Positions 1 to 9,444 of a stretch of 16,187 nucleotides of DNA are shown in pieces. Position 1 is the stretch's first letter; each line of letters opens with the position of its first letter. This DNA is from Phoronis ovalis (Eukaryota > Phoronida > Phoronidae): contig JAOXYB010024479.1 of assembly GCA_028565635.1 (NCBI GenBank), positions 1-16,187 of the forward strand. Reading direction: 5' to 3'. A program made the translations under genes and the position numbers. The notes below the pieces were generated by a model. That model saw only the letters and a program-made list of their open reading frames with translations. It made no database searches and was not told the origin of the DNA.

Positions 1-250
1 ATGGGTTCGAATGGTAGGAAACAGGTCCGCGAATGCGGATTGACGGTTCGAGTCTACGCTGGTTAGGTAGGCCTGTATCACCAGCTTTCGTTAATCAACG
101 TTTTTTGAGACAGGCTTCTTGATACACAGTGATAGGTCTTTGGATCATTATCTCACTTTTGCTATCAAGATTATCACACTACACCCATTTTGGCTGTCAA
201 CGTAAGCGTTCCTTTTAAATTTAACAAATGTGAAATATTGTAATTTACAG
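1..250. other. Intron sequence upstream of the FBXO45 3' exons
   Basis: This stretch ends in a splice acceptor (TTTACAG at 244-250) directly before the first FBXO45 coding exon in the window, so it is read as the 3' part of an intron. No upstream SPRY or F-box exon could be read in it; those exons must lie before the window. Two GGTTCGA-type strings (4-10 and 46-52) resemble the B box of tRNA-derived SINEs, but no A box or tRNA fold accompanies them, so no element is called. Confidence 0.6.
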
Positions 251-326
251 GTTGGTGAAAGAATTAGAGTAATATTGGATTGTGAAGACAATACATTAGC
301 ATTTGAGAAAAATTATGAATTCTTAG
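251..326 (+). CDS. FBXO45: FBXO45 (F-box/SPRY protein 1), penultimate coding exon, partial gene
   Basis: This exon reads [18 protein letters not shown] and on to EFLG, which I recognise as the SPRY core of FBXO45 (Drosophila Fsn, C. elegans fsn-1). In that family the protein is the substrate receptor of an atypical Skp1-type ubiquitin ligase that works with the RING protein PHR (MYCBP2/Highwire/RPM-1) and controls synapse growth and axon stability. The exon is bounded by TTTACAG before it and GTAAGT after it. It carries 25 codons plus one base (phase 1), and the split glycine codon is completed by the exon at 1592. The F-box and the first half of SPRY lie upstream of the window. Together the two exons give the last 61 residues of the protein. 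Family assignment is from memory of the conserved sequence. Confidence 0.93.
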
Positions 327-861
327 GTAAGTATCCTGATTATATAACTCTGTTAAATATGCATTCCGTTCTGGAAGAATTCATATGAAAGCAGTTTCAA
401 TTACATTACTACAGAACATTTGGAAAATTTTACTTCAAGCTCATCCGACATTTCTTGTCATTATAGTCATATATCACATTATTATTTCAGATGGCAGTTT
501 AACATGGATTTTTCAATTAAATCTTTTAAAGCAAATCCTATCGTTAAAAAATTAAGAAATCAGAAAATAATTTAAGCAACACACTGTCAGATATGTCTTC
601 AAGTCTTAAAGTAGTTTACTACTAAGAGGTTCAGTTGAACCTATCGCAGAAGTTTGAATGTGATGACACAATGATGAAAGAACGTGTAGGATAGAGAACA
701 GCTAAATAAATAAGTAACAGATAACAGATATGTAATTCAAATTATGTGATTTAAAGCTTTAAGCATCCCAGAAGAAGATGTGCAGGGAACATTGAAGGCC
801 ATGAAGAAAGCTTTCCAAAATATTTGACTGTAGTTGACTACTAATACTGCTAAATTCTGAC

Positions 862-908
862 TTAGTTTAGCACATGTATGCTTTCAAGCATATTATGTGC
901 TAAACTAA
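862..908. repeat. 47-nt hairpin with perfect 14-bp arms inside the FBXO45 intron
   Basis: TTAGTTTAGCACAT at 862-875 is the exact reverse complement of 895-908, and the intervening bases pair further through ATGCTT/AAGCAT. Beyond an asymmetric internal loop, 841-848 can pair again with 911-918 with one G-U wobble. It could be the core of a small palindromic element or a structured RNA. The perfect stem is short for a microRNA precursor. Confidence 0.5.
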
Positions 909-1521
909 TAAGTGTTAGTATAAGTTAATATAATAAGTGCAGAAGAAAATGGTTTGAACTGATGGATTGTAACTTACATCAATGATAGCCTGTTTCATTG
1001 GATTCCACCTGGGCAAGGTGTCAGTCTTGTTCTGGTTATGAAGCTTTAGCTGTGGACTTCTAATTGGTTACCAAACTTATATCTTCCTAATTTGTTGATT
1101 ACTGCTATGCTGACATAGCAAGTGTGGATAAAATTTCTTGGGGTCTAATTTTAACCCTAGGTTAGAATCTAATGTAATGGGTTGTCACAAGACATCACTT
1201 GAACAAAGTCTTCAAAGCTTCTTTATCCTTAATTTGTACAAAATATATTAATTGGTGTATACAAGGTAAAAAAGATAATGCACAAGAATATTTTTAAGGC
1301 TAATCTAGACCCTCGTTACTGTTTAAATAAAAATTCGTGAAAAATCTGCATTACATATTTTTCACACAAAATAAAAGTTTAGTGAAACTTAACATTCAGG
1401 CTATGTCATAATGGTATTCTTAAACTATTGTGTGAAAAGTACAACACCATATAAAAATCATTAGGTATGTCCTACGGGAAAACCCAGTAGATCTGTGTAA
1501 AGCTATGTGTCACATTAGTAA

Positions 1522-1541
1522 ATATATATATATATATATAT
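1522..1541. repeat. (AT)10 microsatellite
   Basis: A pure AT dinucleotide run of ten units lies in the FBXO45 intron, about 50 bp before the final exon's acceptor. Confidence 0.9.
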
Positions 1542-1591
1542 CCATTCATACATATTATAAATTTGTTATCTTGAATTTGGTTTTATTCCAG

Positions 1592-1701
1592 GCGTTGCAT
1601 TTCGTGGATTACCTGAGAAAAGTATCTATCCTGCTGTGTCATCAGTATATGGGAATACAGAGGTCTCCATGGTGTACCTTGGACCACCAGTGGATGGTTG
1701 A
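1592..1701 (+). CDS. FBXO45: FBXO45 (F-box/SPRY protein 1), terminal coding exon
   Basis: The exon follows the acceptor TTTTATTCCAG. Its first two bases complete the glycine codon split from the exon ending at 326. It reads [20 protein letters not shown] and then [16 protein letters not shown] before TGA at 1699-1701. This is the strongly conserved C-terminus of FBXO45: the family ends at or very near a DG after the VYLG strand of SPRY, so the stop is the natural one. The SPRY domain binds substrates and the PHR partner in this family. No frameshift or unusual residue is seen, so the gene looks functional over the part visible here. Confidence 0.95.
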
Positions 1702-2671
1702 CAGCAGTTTTACTGTAGATGTACATAGTTCTTTCTAATTGCTGTTTTCAAAGTATATTACTACTAGGTACTGAGATGTAAAAGGCATACACATGTATAT
1801 AATTGAAAAACAATAACCATTATTGTTAGTAAATCAGGAATTAGGATTAGAAAATACTCTGATGGAGATTTTGTCTATAAGGATATTAACAATAGGTATT
1901 TTACCTAATGATACTTTACCTTAAATTGTTTGAATAGTCTATATTTCACATGTACAAATGACTAAAGCCATTGTGATAAAGTGCTAAATTTTTGGACATA
2001 CATAAAAATAATAATATTAACAGAATATAAGAAGATATCTGAATAAAATTAATAGTAGGAATAATTCAAATTAGATAAAATTTTAATCTGGATTACTTCC
2101 AATATGGTCGTGTCTATAGGCGCAAAGACGAAGTGCTGCTTGGACGATTCAAAGGTGGTTCTAAGAATTAGTCCATAGGTTCGTGGGTGTAATAGGCTTG
2201 GTGAATTTTAAAATGACCTTGACAAGCAGGTCAAATGCCGGTATGAATCTTTGACATTTTTTGCTGTAACGCTTTCTTTGTCTCTCAACAACTGCTTCTG
2301 TTTTTATTCGATCATCTTCATATTCGGTACATGGTAAATATAGGTCAAAGGTTGGTTATAATTTCTCAGAAAAGAGTTCTTTCAAATTCAGGGTAGCTGT
2401 TGACTTTACTTATGATGGCATTAAATTTTAAACTCTATTTCAAGGTAGTCATGCATTTCTTATTTTGCATTTCAATGGCTTCTGTAATATCTACTACAAA
2501 TAACTGTCATACTTTAAACTCAGACTGAGAATATGATGCTTTCTTCCTTTTCAGTGAATAAGTTACTTGTTCCCCTTCTACAAAGTAGACTAAACCAGTG
2601 ATTGAGTTATAATAGCTTTCAGTATAATACCTGATATTATCCTTATGGACAGAAACTGTAATGTGACATAT
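1702..2671 (+). other. FBXO45 3'UTR / 3' flank
   Basis: This AT-rich non-coding DNA follows the FBXO45 stop. The first canonical AATAAA is at 2042-2047, with a GT-rich stretch about 55 bases further on, which would give a 3'UTR of roughly 350 bases. A second AATAAA at 3702-3707 would give a 3'UTR of about 2 kb that includes the transposon at 2681-3121. I cannot tell which is used. Positions 2164-2506 carry a coding-like remnant on the minus strand, described separately. Confidence 0.5.
2042..2047 (+). terminator. Candidate poly(A) signal for FBXO45
   Basis: This is the first AATAAA after the FBXO45 stop codon (340 bases downstream). GGTCGTGTCT near 2106-2115 could serve as the downstream GU-rich element. 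AATAAA is frequent by chance in DNA this AT-rich, so this is only a candidate. Confidence 0.35.
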
Positions 2672-2679
2672 GCTGCTTG
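2672..2679. repeat. Left copy of the 8-bp target-site duplication
   Basis: GCTGCTTG lies one base before the left end of the palindromic element and recurs at 3122-3129 directly after its right end, in the same orientation. This is the expected footprint of a cut-and-paste insertion. Confidence 0.6.
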
Positions 2680-2680
2680 A

Positions 2681-3121
2681 TAGTCCTAATAACAGGCCCA
2701 ATACTGATGTATTGGTCCTAACACTTTCCTATTAAAAAACTATCATCTTTAGAAATTAATGAAAACAAAAATTCTCAAACAGCAATGCTCCGATAGTCTT
2801 AGTTTGTTATTATCAAGTGAAAAATATATTGATACTTCTTGTGGTACAACTCTTGTTGAATTTTAACTCGATAAATACAAAATGGCCGTAATAGCATCTC
2901 CCGAGCGTCTACATTGATTTTCACTGATTTTTAACCATCTGACTTGTTTACAGGTGTAGATTTGTACTTTCTGAACTTGACAATAACGAACTAAGACTAT
3001 CGTAGTATTGCTAAATAATTTCATTGTATGGGTGAGTTTTATTAAATTCCAAAGACGATAGTTTTTGAATAGGAAAATGTTGGGACCAATACCTCAGATA
3101 TTGGGCCTATTATTAGGACTA
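2681..3121. mobile_element. Palindromic MITE-like DNA transposon, 441 bp
   Basis: The left arm (2681-2818) and right arm (about 2975-3121) are inverted copies of each other. By my alignment the outer 85 or so bases are about 88% identical. The inner block CGATAGTCTTAG at 2791-2802 pairs with 2991-3002 within a stretch having two mismatches in 28. The ends read TAGTCCTAATAA on the left and TTATTAGGACTA on the right, and about 156 bp of unique spacer lies between the arms. GCTGCTTG flanks the element in direct orientation (2672-2679, 3122-3129), with one extra base (A2680) on the left. It is too short to encode a transposase, so it would be non-autonomous. An 8-bp duplication fits hAT or P elements. 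If 2680 and 3130 count as a mismatched ninth base, a Mutator-like element with long TIRs fits better. I cannot choose a superfamily. Confidence 0.75.
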
Positions 3122-3129
3122 GCTGCTTG
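3122..3129. repeat. Right copy of the 8-bp target-site duplication
   Basis: GCTGCTTG directly abuts the right end of the palindromic element and is identical to 2672-2679. Confidence 0.6.
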
Positions 3130-6100
3130 TATAACTGTCAAAATTGGCAAGTTTTATGCAAAAAAGAACAAAAACTTGAAAAATCATAGTTGAACTAGGT
3201 AAATGATAAGTCTCTGCATTGTTAAGGCAGGAGTAACTACAGATTATTTATAAGACTGTTGCATGTACTTTGTTCACTTGTTTGAATTTTATAAGTTGGG
3301 CATTACATATTTGGCAGCACTACATCAACTCTTATGTATTAACCCACATTTTTATTGTATCTGTTCCCAATCATGTTGTAACTTTCTTTGCTTCCAATTT
3401 GCAAATATAGGAATACAAGGGTTTAATTAAGAGATGGTACAAATTGCGTTTGTGTATTGTGTCCAGGCATAAAGATGGAATCTTACCACTCTGAACATGG
3501 AAAATAACGCTGTTCATGCAAACAGTCCTAAACACATTGGGTGCCAGATTAGGACCATAGTTCCCTACTTGGGATGTACATAGACTTTTAAAAAATATGA
3601 AGTTTAGTTATAGAAGAAAAGTACTGTATCCAGTCTTTTATCATAATGGTGTGACTAAATCATGAATTGTTTACTTGTAGCATAACTTTATAAGTTACGT
3701 CAATAAACTAATAAAAAAACATTTTCAACATACTTTTTGATTGAACTGTTGTGAATGTAACTCCCAGCTTAATTTCTGCAATACATGGCTTGCACAAGAT
3801 AGCTCTCCTTTAGTATAGGCAAATATCCAGGTTATCCTCACATTACACCTTAGACAAAGAAACCAAAGCAACTCTCTGTAGAAACAACGCTTCCTATTCG
3901 ATTACTTTGACAATCAACAGTCAACGGTATGGCTTGTGGAAGAACGATAAAATTGCATGTACTTTAACTGCAGCAGGTTATGGTTAGCGAGCAGAAAAAT
4001 CTGGTACCAAAGTTCTCCCTCCCAGTGTTACACCTTTTCACACAACAGGTTCACATAGTAACGATGGCCGCATCTATTCAATTTGCATAGCTTTTAATCA
4101 CGGTATTTTGAGAACATTCTCAGGAAACTATTGAATGCCCTTTATCTGTATGTAACTTACGTATAGTACACTAGATCTAGTAGTAATTAAGGCAAGCGCA
4201 ATTGCTGGAGTTCACAATAAAATGTGTTACAAGTGTCTTATAAAGTAGATACAATTAAAATATGCCATGCCTTAGTTCAGAGTTCTAGCCTTGCTCGCTT
4301 AAAATTTTGATTATACAGAGACCCAATTTAGATGATCTATTTGATGTAATCTATGAATTGCATTTCTAGGGTAAACTTTGTATTAATATTGCCACCAGAG
4401 GGATTCCAATCACTTTTAATGAATTAGCAAATTTACTATATCAGAGAATTTGGACGCCGAATGTCACTCAAAATTAATGTAAACAGAGTTTATAATTAAA
4501 ACAGGTATATTAAGTTAAAAACATCTAAGATTTTATTCTATTGTTCTATTATTATAAATTTTTTATCAGACGTTCGAAAAAGTGTGTTCAACTCGACTGT
4601 TTGATATCTTCTTTTTTGCATTATTGCTTCATTTTTTATTTTGGGTTTGTCAACGAGCATAATAGCAAATAATCCTGTGCAAGGATGATAGAGCTTTACT
4701 TAAATTTATGGTAAATATAGTGACCTTCTCATAAAGCTAGTACTTTATTTGATGTAAAAATACTGTTTATACGCTTTTGAAGGGGTGATTTCTGTTTGAA
4801 TTAAAAGTAAACTCCACCTTGAATTCCATGGTTGCTAAAATAGCATTTTCTATTAACTCAAATGAGAGTCAGTTATCGCTATACAACATTTCAAATGTAT
4901 TGCACTATTATTATTTTAAATTATAAATGATACATCAAAATGTCACCGGCCCTGTATGTTTTTTTTCAAATACCCTATGTGCAGCTGTGAATTTATATTT
5001 TTCGAGTACATTTTTTAAAACAAATTTTTAAAAATAGTTTTAAGTTAAAACCAATGTTTATATTTATTTTGCATGTCCCTTAAGCAAATTTTATTATAAT
5101 GTTACTGTAGTATAATAAGAAATAGTGGACACTAATACTATTATTTATGGCGGTGTAGCATTATTTCAAGCAAATATGAGACATGTTGTCGCACCTTTTC
5201 CATTCACACAATATATACTGTACGATGGGACTGTATACCAAAGTAAACATTACACATTATCAAGAGAACATTAAATTTACCATGTTTAACGCAAACATTT
5301 TAATAAAATAAATATAGTAATGTGTTTTAACTAAATTTGTAACTGATGAATTGATGCGATTAATGGAATTGTAAACATTTTTTCACTATAATAAAATTAC
5401 TCGAGACATTTTAATGCAGGAATTCTATGACTACACAATATAAAAGAGGATAAGCATTTACAGGCGTACATCGAAATAAAAAAAAAAAATTTGTTTTAGA
5501 AATAAAAAAAAGATCAGTTTAAGACAATAAAAGCAATCTGTCGTACATGCACCTATGAGTTGTACACCTGTCAAAGAATGTGTGGTGGGACCCATTGTTT
5601 TAAAAAAATGTACATTATTTTTTACTTTGTATAGGGACGCTGCTAAGAAGAACTACTGTCTGACGTAGCTGAAGTAGGGACTCGGCTGCAGTATGTGATA
5701 ACGTAGGAAGCGGCGTTTCAAGTCAAAACTAGATATGACAGCTAGCTAGACTATCACGATAGTAAATACTTCGAAAACTTGATAAGAAGTGCGTCGCTTG
5801 TTTAATTTATTCTAGCAGATAATATATAATTTATGTTAGAGTTAATCATTTACATCTATCCTAGATATACATTACTGAGTATATATTTTATTTGATCTGA
5901 TGAACCACGGCTATCAATTATTTTTTTACAGTTCAATAGCCAGAACTAATATGCTTGGTGAAAACTCAAAAGGATTGAGATGTTTAAAAGCATTCCGTCA
6001 ATTGTTAATGCTGATTCGATATAATGCAAATAAAGTTATATTTATTGATAATATATACTGACTAATCCTCAGATTGTATTTCTAAATTGTAAAGCAACAG

Positions 6101-7154
6101 ATATAGTCAATATTCGTTTAACCTCTGTTGTACCGTAGTAGAATGTGAACATTATATATATAAACTTAGTCGCATAATATTGCTGTATGCATGTTCTATT
6201 TAGCAAAATGATCTGACAGCAGTTCTTTCAGCAGCAATACATTAAGTTTGAAATTAACATTTAATATGGTTGTTGTCTTCCATGGAATGAGCATACCAGT
6301 ATCTGGGATGTAACCAAAAACTGACTCAAATTGTAAGGAAACACTTAACGCGACCATGTAGTTGGTAATTCGTTTGAATCTGGTTCACATGGTATAGACC
6401 AAGGTACATAATTGGATATACATATCATATGCTTCCACTTGACAAAAAGCTTTAGATAATTTGCATGACGACAAGCTCCGAACAACGTGTAATCCTTCAT
6501 AAATAAATATTATCTAAAGCAGCGTTCAATGATTGTGACCCCTCGTGTAAGACAATCAATTTATTTTTGTCCATTTTTTTATTTTTATAAAGAAAAAGAA
6601 GCGTAAATTTTTTAATGAAGAAATAATTCAGGTTTGTTCAAAGTTATAAGTAAAAAATATGTTTTTCTAAGGAGAATGTATTTTAGATTGTGAAGATAGA
6701 GAGCACTTGTAAACTTAAAATTGAATTTAATATAATAAAAGTAACTTATGTCTTTACCATAAAATCAATTAATACCGAACACAGAATCATCATAGAATTA
6801 CAAAACAGCATTATTCGGAAAAGTTATGCGTCATTTCTTTGACAGAGAATAAATCTTGAACTGATTCGATGTGATAGTTGGTCAATAGATTGAAATATGA
6901 TACGCGTCATATTTTAACATATACCGCTTCTTTTTCACAAAATATATTAAGATTTGTTGGCATAACAAAGAATTGTAAGACATTTATAATTCGTTTATAT
7001 AGAGTGCAAATATGTTTACTTTCTAAACTTTCATTAAAGCTATTGGTTAAACAAAATTGGTTATATTGACACAAGCCTCACCTGCTTATGGCAGAGCACT
7101 ACCTTCTATGATAACCTATCCGAGGTGACTGTCCTTGGTAACTACTATTTACAG
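3130..7154. other. AT-rich intergenic region, no gene found
   Basis: About 4 kb separates FBXO45 from the next gene. Apart from the minus-strand remnant near 3130-3247 and an AATAAA at 3702-3707 followed by an A-run, I see no exon, RNA gene or long repeat. Two A-rich copies of GAAATAAAAAAA lie at about 5473 and 5499. A short palindrome ACTATCACGATAGT sits near 5750, in a slightly more GC-rich patch (5635-5770) of unknown meaning. Open frames here are short, lack codon-like composition and mostly lack an ATG start. Confidence 0.6.
3702..3707 (+). terminator. Second candidate poly(A) signal downstream of FBXO45
   Basis: AATAAA is followed six bases later by an A-rich run. If used, the FBXO45 3'UTR would be about 2 kb and would contain the MITE. 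Chance occurrence is possible. Confidence 0.25.
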
Positions 7155-7217
7155 GTCAGGACTTGAAAGAACAGGACAACAGTGGGAATCGGAGAACTGC
7201 CAGTGAATAATGGGAAA
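7155..7217 (+). other. Candidate 5' exon of the 660-residue-protein gene, with in-frame ATG
   Basis: This 63-bp segment is bounded by an acceptor-like CTATTTACAG (ending at 7154) and a donor-like AA|GTAAGA (7218). If spliced to the acceptor-like GGTTTACAG ending at 7726, an ATG at 7210-7212 reads MGNKGICESVS directly into the MASHW start of the downstream gene with no stop. This ATG has A at -3 and G at +4, a better context than the downstream ATG, and an in-frame TGA just before it (7204-7206). The splice sites are motif matches only, and in-frame joining has a one-in-three chance. Confidence 0.28.
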
Positions 7218-7751
7218 GTAAGATTTATCAGTTTTACCTTACAGACATAAACATTTATAAACTACTTATTCACTGTAAAATTTGGTGAACTACATTGTAA
7301 GCTTTACCTAGGGTTATCATTTATTTGTTATTTCCTCTTTATAAGTCTGAACATGGACGCATTTTATAAATTGATCAGTTCGGATAACTTTTCAAAAATT
7401 AGAATGACTTAGATACTATTTGAAATTAATGAAACTAAAAGATACTTTTACAACAGGCCGTAAGTACAGTATAGATCTATATATTGTGAACGAATACCCT
7501 TCAAGTCACATCTCAATCAGTATGAGGGTGATAAAACACGTATCACACGCTGGATCACATATACATCTTATTGCCTTGTTTGGAGTGAAGCGTATAAGTA
7601 TAAGACATTTTCCGCATAGTTATGAATAATGTATACATTTTAGATATGGACACAATCATCCGACAATAAAGTAAATGTTAATCGACAACGGAAATGGTTC
7701 AATTTATAGTAAATTGGGGTTTACAGCAAAGGTATTTGTGAATCTGTTTCA
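7218..7751. other. Probable intron or promoter region before the 660-residue-protein gene
   Basis: AT-rich DNA without coding signal. Under the two-exon 5' model it is an intron (7218-7726) followed by 25 bases joined to the main exon. Otherwise it is promoter and 5'UTR. No TATA box could be assigned with confidence. A 69-codon open frame here (7420-7629) begins with TTG and is not credible. Confidence 0.4.
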
Positions 7752-9444
7752 ATGGCTAGTCACTGGAAAGAACCCTTAATACCAGTCAAGCATAACAAAC
7801 GTTCTAAAGCGAATTCTATGGACAAAATGAGTGGGGAACAACTGTCAGACTTGCGCAGAGCTCATACACACAACAGAAGCGAAATGAGCCAAGGCGTACA
7901 ATCGTTTAATATGTCTACGAGAGTACAGCTTCAGAAGCAACTAGATTATTGGCACAAGGAAAAGAATAGCGTAATAAGTAATATGAAGCGAGACCAGGAG
8001 AATATGTATAAGCTGCTTAGGAGAGTTCATAAAGAAAAGAAAAAACTACAAAAAGAGAATTATTTAAAACAACAAGAAGATTTAAGACTACGATTACAGC
8101 AAAATATGAAAAAATGGAAAAATGTCAGCATAATAAACACAGTTGTAAACATGTTTGGTGCTGTTGCTGTTACTGGACACAAATCGAAGAGAAAGAAAAA
8201 ATCTGCTGATTTTGATAATGAAAGAAACGCATATGAAATGGCAAAATTGGCTGAAGAACAAAAGCTTCAATATGCATCTCCACCTACGAATTCTATAAAA
8301 ACTCAGTCAAAAGATAAAGAATTGATGCCTTTGTTACGGAAATTATCCACTAATAGCTTGCAACAGGATGATCAGCTATCAGCAGACAGTCTTGGTAACA
8401 CAGCGGTACCAAATAAATTTAATATTCTCAAACTTAATGCAAAAGCTGTTCTTCCTAACATTGTCTCAATCAAGAAAAAAGAGAAATATAACGAAACTGG
8501 ACACAGTCCTAGGTCAGACTTAACAGTGGAAAGTACTGCCGAAATTCACGTGGACTCGGAGAATTTAAACAATAATAGCCACGTTACATACGAAATTAAA
8601 AGTACTGAAGTAAAACAAATCATTTTACCTAACCTTCCAAAAATCGAAAAACAGGGTGCTATGTATTTAAGTACTGCAACAATAAAACCTTCTATGTGTA
8701 GATTAGCCCCTGTCATGGAGGACGACAGAAGTGACAGCGGGATTAGTGAAATTAAGGAATTGAACAAAGATGTTGACCAAACTGCTATTGACCGTGTTTG
8801 GAGAGAAAACGGCGACCTCCATATCGAAACAAATGCAAATATTAGTTGTTATAAAATAGAAAATACCTCGATAGGAGGCGCCGAAAACACTTTAGCCAAT
8901 AGTACTTACCTTGATGACAACTCTACCTCTAACCGTAAGTGTTCACTAGCATTAGACAGTGTACAAAATACTGGAAGTCAAAACCATGCCAATAATAAAA
9001 TACCCGTAGAATTAGTTAACCAATATATGGGAGTTAAAAGGAAAGTTCTCCCTAAATTACCGTCAAACAAAACGCCAACAGAAACTTGTAATGGAATTGA
9101 AAGTTCGGCTCAGGCGTCTTCCAGCTATTCCCGCAGAGACTCACATGTTTCAAGCGAATCTACAAAAAATATCTCGCTGGCAAAGATGAACAAAATTTAC
9201 GCTAAAGAAAGAGAAAAGAAGTTAAAAGATCAATTAAACCAAGAAACTGTTGTAGTTTATCAAAAGAATGAGAAAGGAATTTATGTTCCAGAGTTAAATC
9301 CATATAAACGTGCATCGTTTGGTCTGCCATCAGGTAGAGGAAAATACTTGAGGGATAAATTGCTTAGGTCTCAGCAAGATGCAAAAATAAAGATGCACAA
9401 AAAAGCCTCCACGTTTTTCAAGGAACTTCAGCTAGAATTAGAAG
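7752..9444 (+). CDS. Uncharacterised coiled-coil/disordered protein, coding exon 1 (564 codons)
   Basis: I do not recognise this protein. Joined to the exon at 9961 it is 660 residues. Visible order: basic N-terminus; a charged coiled-coil-like helix at about residues 55-121 (QKQLDYWHKEK through LRRVHKEKKKLQKEN); a hydrophobic stretch at 125-142 (VSIINTVVNMFGAVAVTG) flanked by lysines and followed by an NLS-like KSKRKKK (144-150); a long Ser/Asn/Lys-rich low-complexity region; a Ser-rich patch at 451-470; and two lysine-rich helical segments (about 477-498 and 529-564). The motif LP(N/K)(I/L) occurs three times (residues 234, 292, 433), and basophilic kinase-type sites RKLS, RKCS, RRDS and KRAS are spread along it. 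DSGIS at 328-332 resembles part of a beta-TrCP degron. ATG 7752 is the first in the exon, in a modest context (T at -3, G at +4). The exon ends at GAAG|GTAGGT, phase 1; reading through adds GRY and a stop at 9453-9455. Confidence 0.8.

Larger units (their letters stand above)
327..1591 (+). other. FBXO45 last intron (phase 1, 1265 bp)
   Basis: The intron starts GTAAGT and ends TTTTATTCCAG, joining the two SPRY exons in frame. It holds a 47-nt hairpin (862-908), an (AT)10 microsatellite (1522-1541) and two short palindromes (611-622 and 628-641). No nested gene is supported. A C/D snoRNA was considered near 660-677 and rejected. Confidence 0.85.
2164..3247 (-). pseudogene. Decayed coding-like remnant, unidentified, split by a MITE
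   Basis: On the minus strand a frame is open from 3247 to 3130 and again from 2679 to a TGA at 2507-2509. The two parts are in the same frame if the insertion and one copy of its flanking 8-bp repeat are ignored. The first ATG in this frame (3185-3187) starts MIFQVFVLFCIKLANF, a hydrophobic signal-like N-terminus. After the TGA the same frame stays protein-like (QLFVVDITEAIEMQNKKC, then NAIISKVNSYPEFERTLF), broken by single stops. After a frameshift, a further 64 codons are open (2164-2355), reading TEYEDDRIKTEAVVERQRKR and ending at a TAG. I do not recognise the protein. Runs of this length can occur by chance in AT-rich DNA, so this is an inference, supported mainly by composition and frame continuity. 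Confidence 0.3.

Noticed and set aside
1-60. tRNA or tRNA-derived SINE head suggested by two GGTTCGA strings
   Set aside because: No A box, no pairing T-arm stem and no cloverleaf could be drawn.
660-760. C/D box snoRNA in the FBXO45 intron (GTGATGA at 660, ATGATGA at 671)
   Set aside because: There is no CTGA D box within a suitable distance; the next one is about 180 bases away, and no terminal stem is seen.
777-843. Possible cryptic exon in the FBXO45 intron reading CAGNIEGHEESFPKYLTVVDY-like sequence to a stop
   Set aside because: Only about 20 codons, weak acceptor context, and the flanking SPRY exons already join perfectly; nothing supports it as a gene.
1505-1738. 77-codon + strand ORF over the last FBXO45 exon
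   Set aside because: It reads the exon in the wrong frame and begins in the intron across the AT microsatellite; the correct frame is the conserved SPRY C-terminus.
3078-3194. Short + strand ORF starting MLGPIPQILGLLLGLAAC, resembling a signal peptide
   Set aside because: Most of it is the right inverted arm of the MITE; the mirrored left arm gives the same LGLLLGL string on the minus strand, so it is a transposon-end artefact.
6878-7629. Two + strand ORFs of 63 and 69 codons
   Set aside because: Both begin with TTG, not ATG, and have composition expected of random AT-rich DNA.
8546-8767. 73-codon minus-strand ORF, hydrophobic
   Set aside because: Antisense shadow of the 660-residue protein's exon 1.
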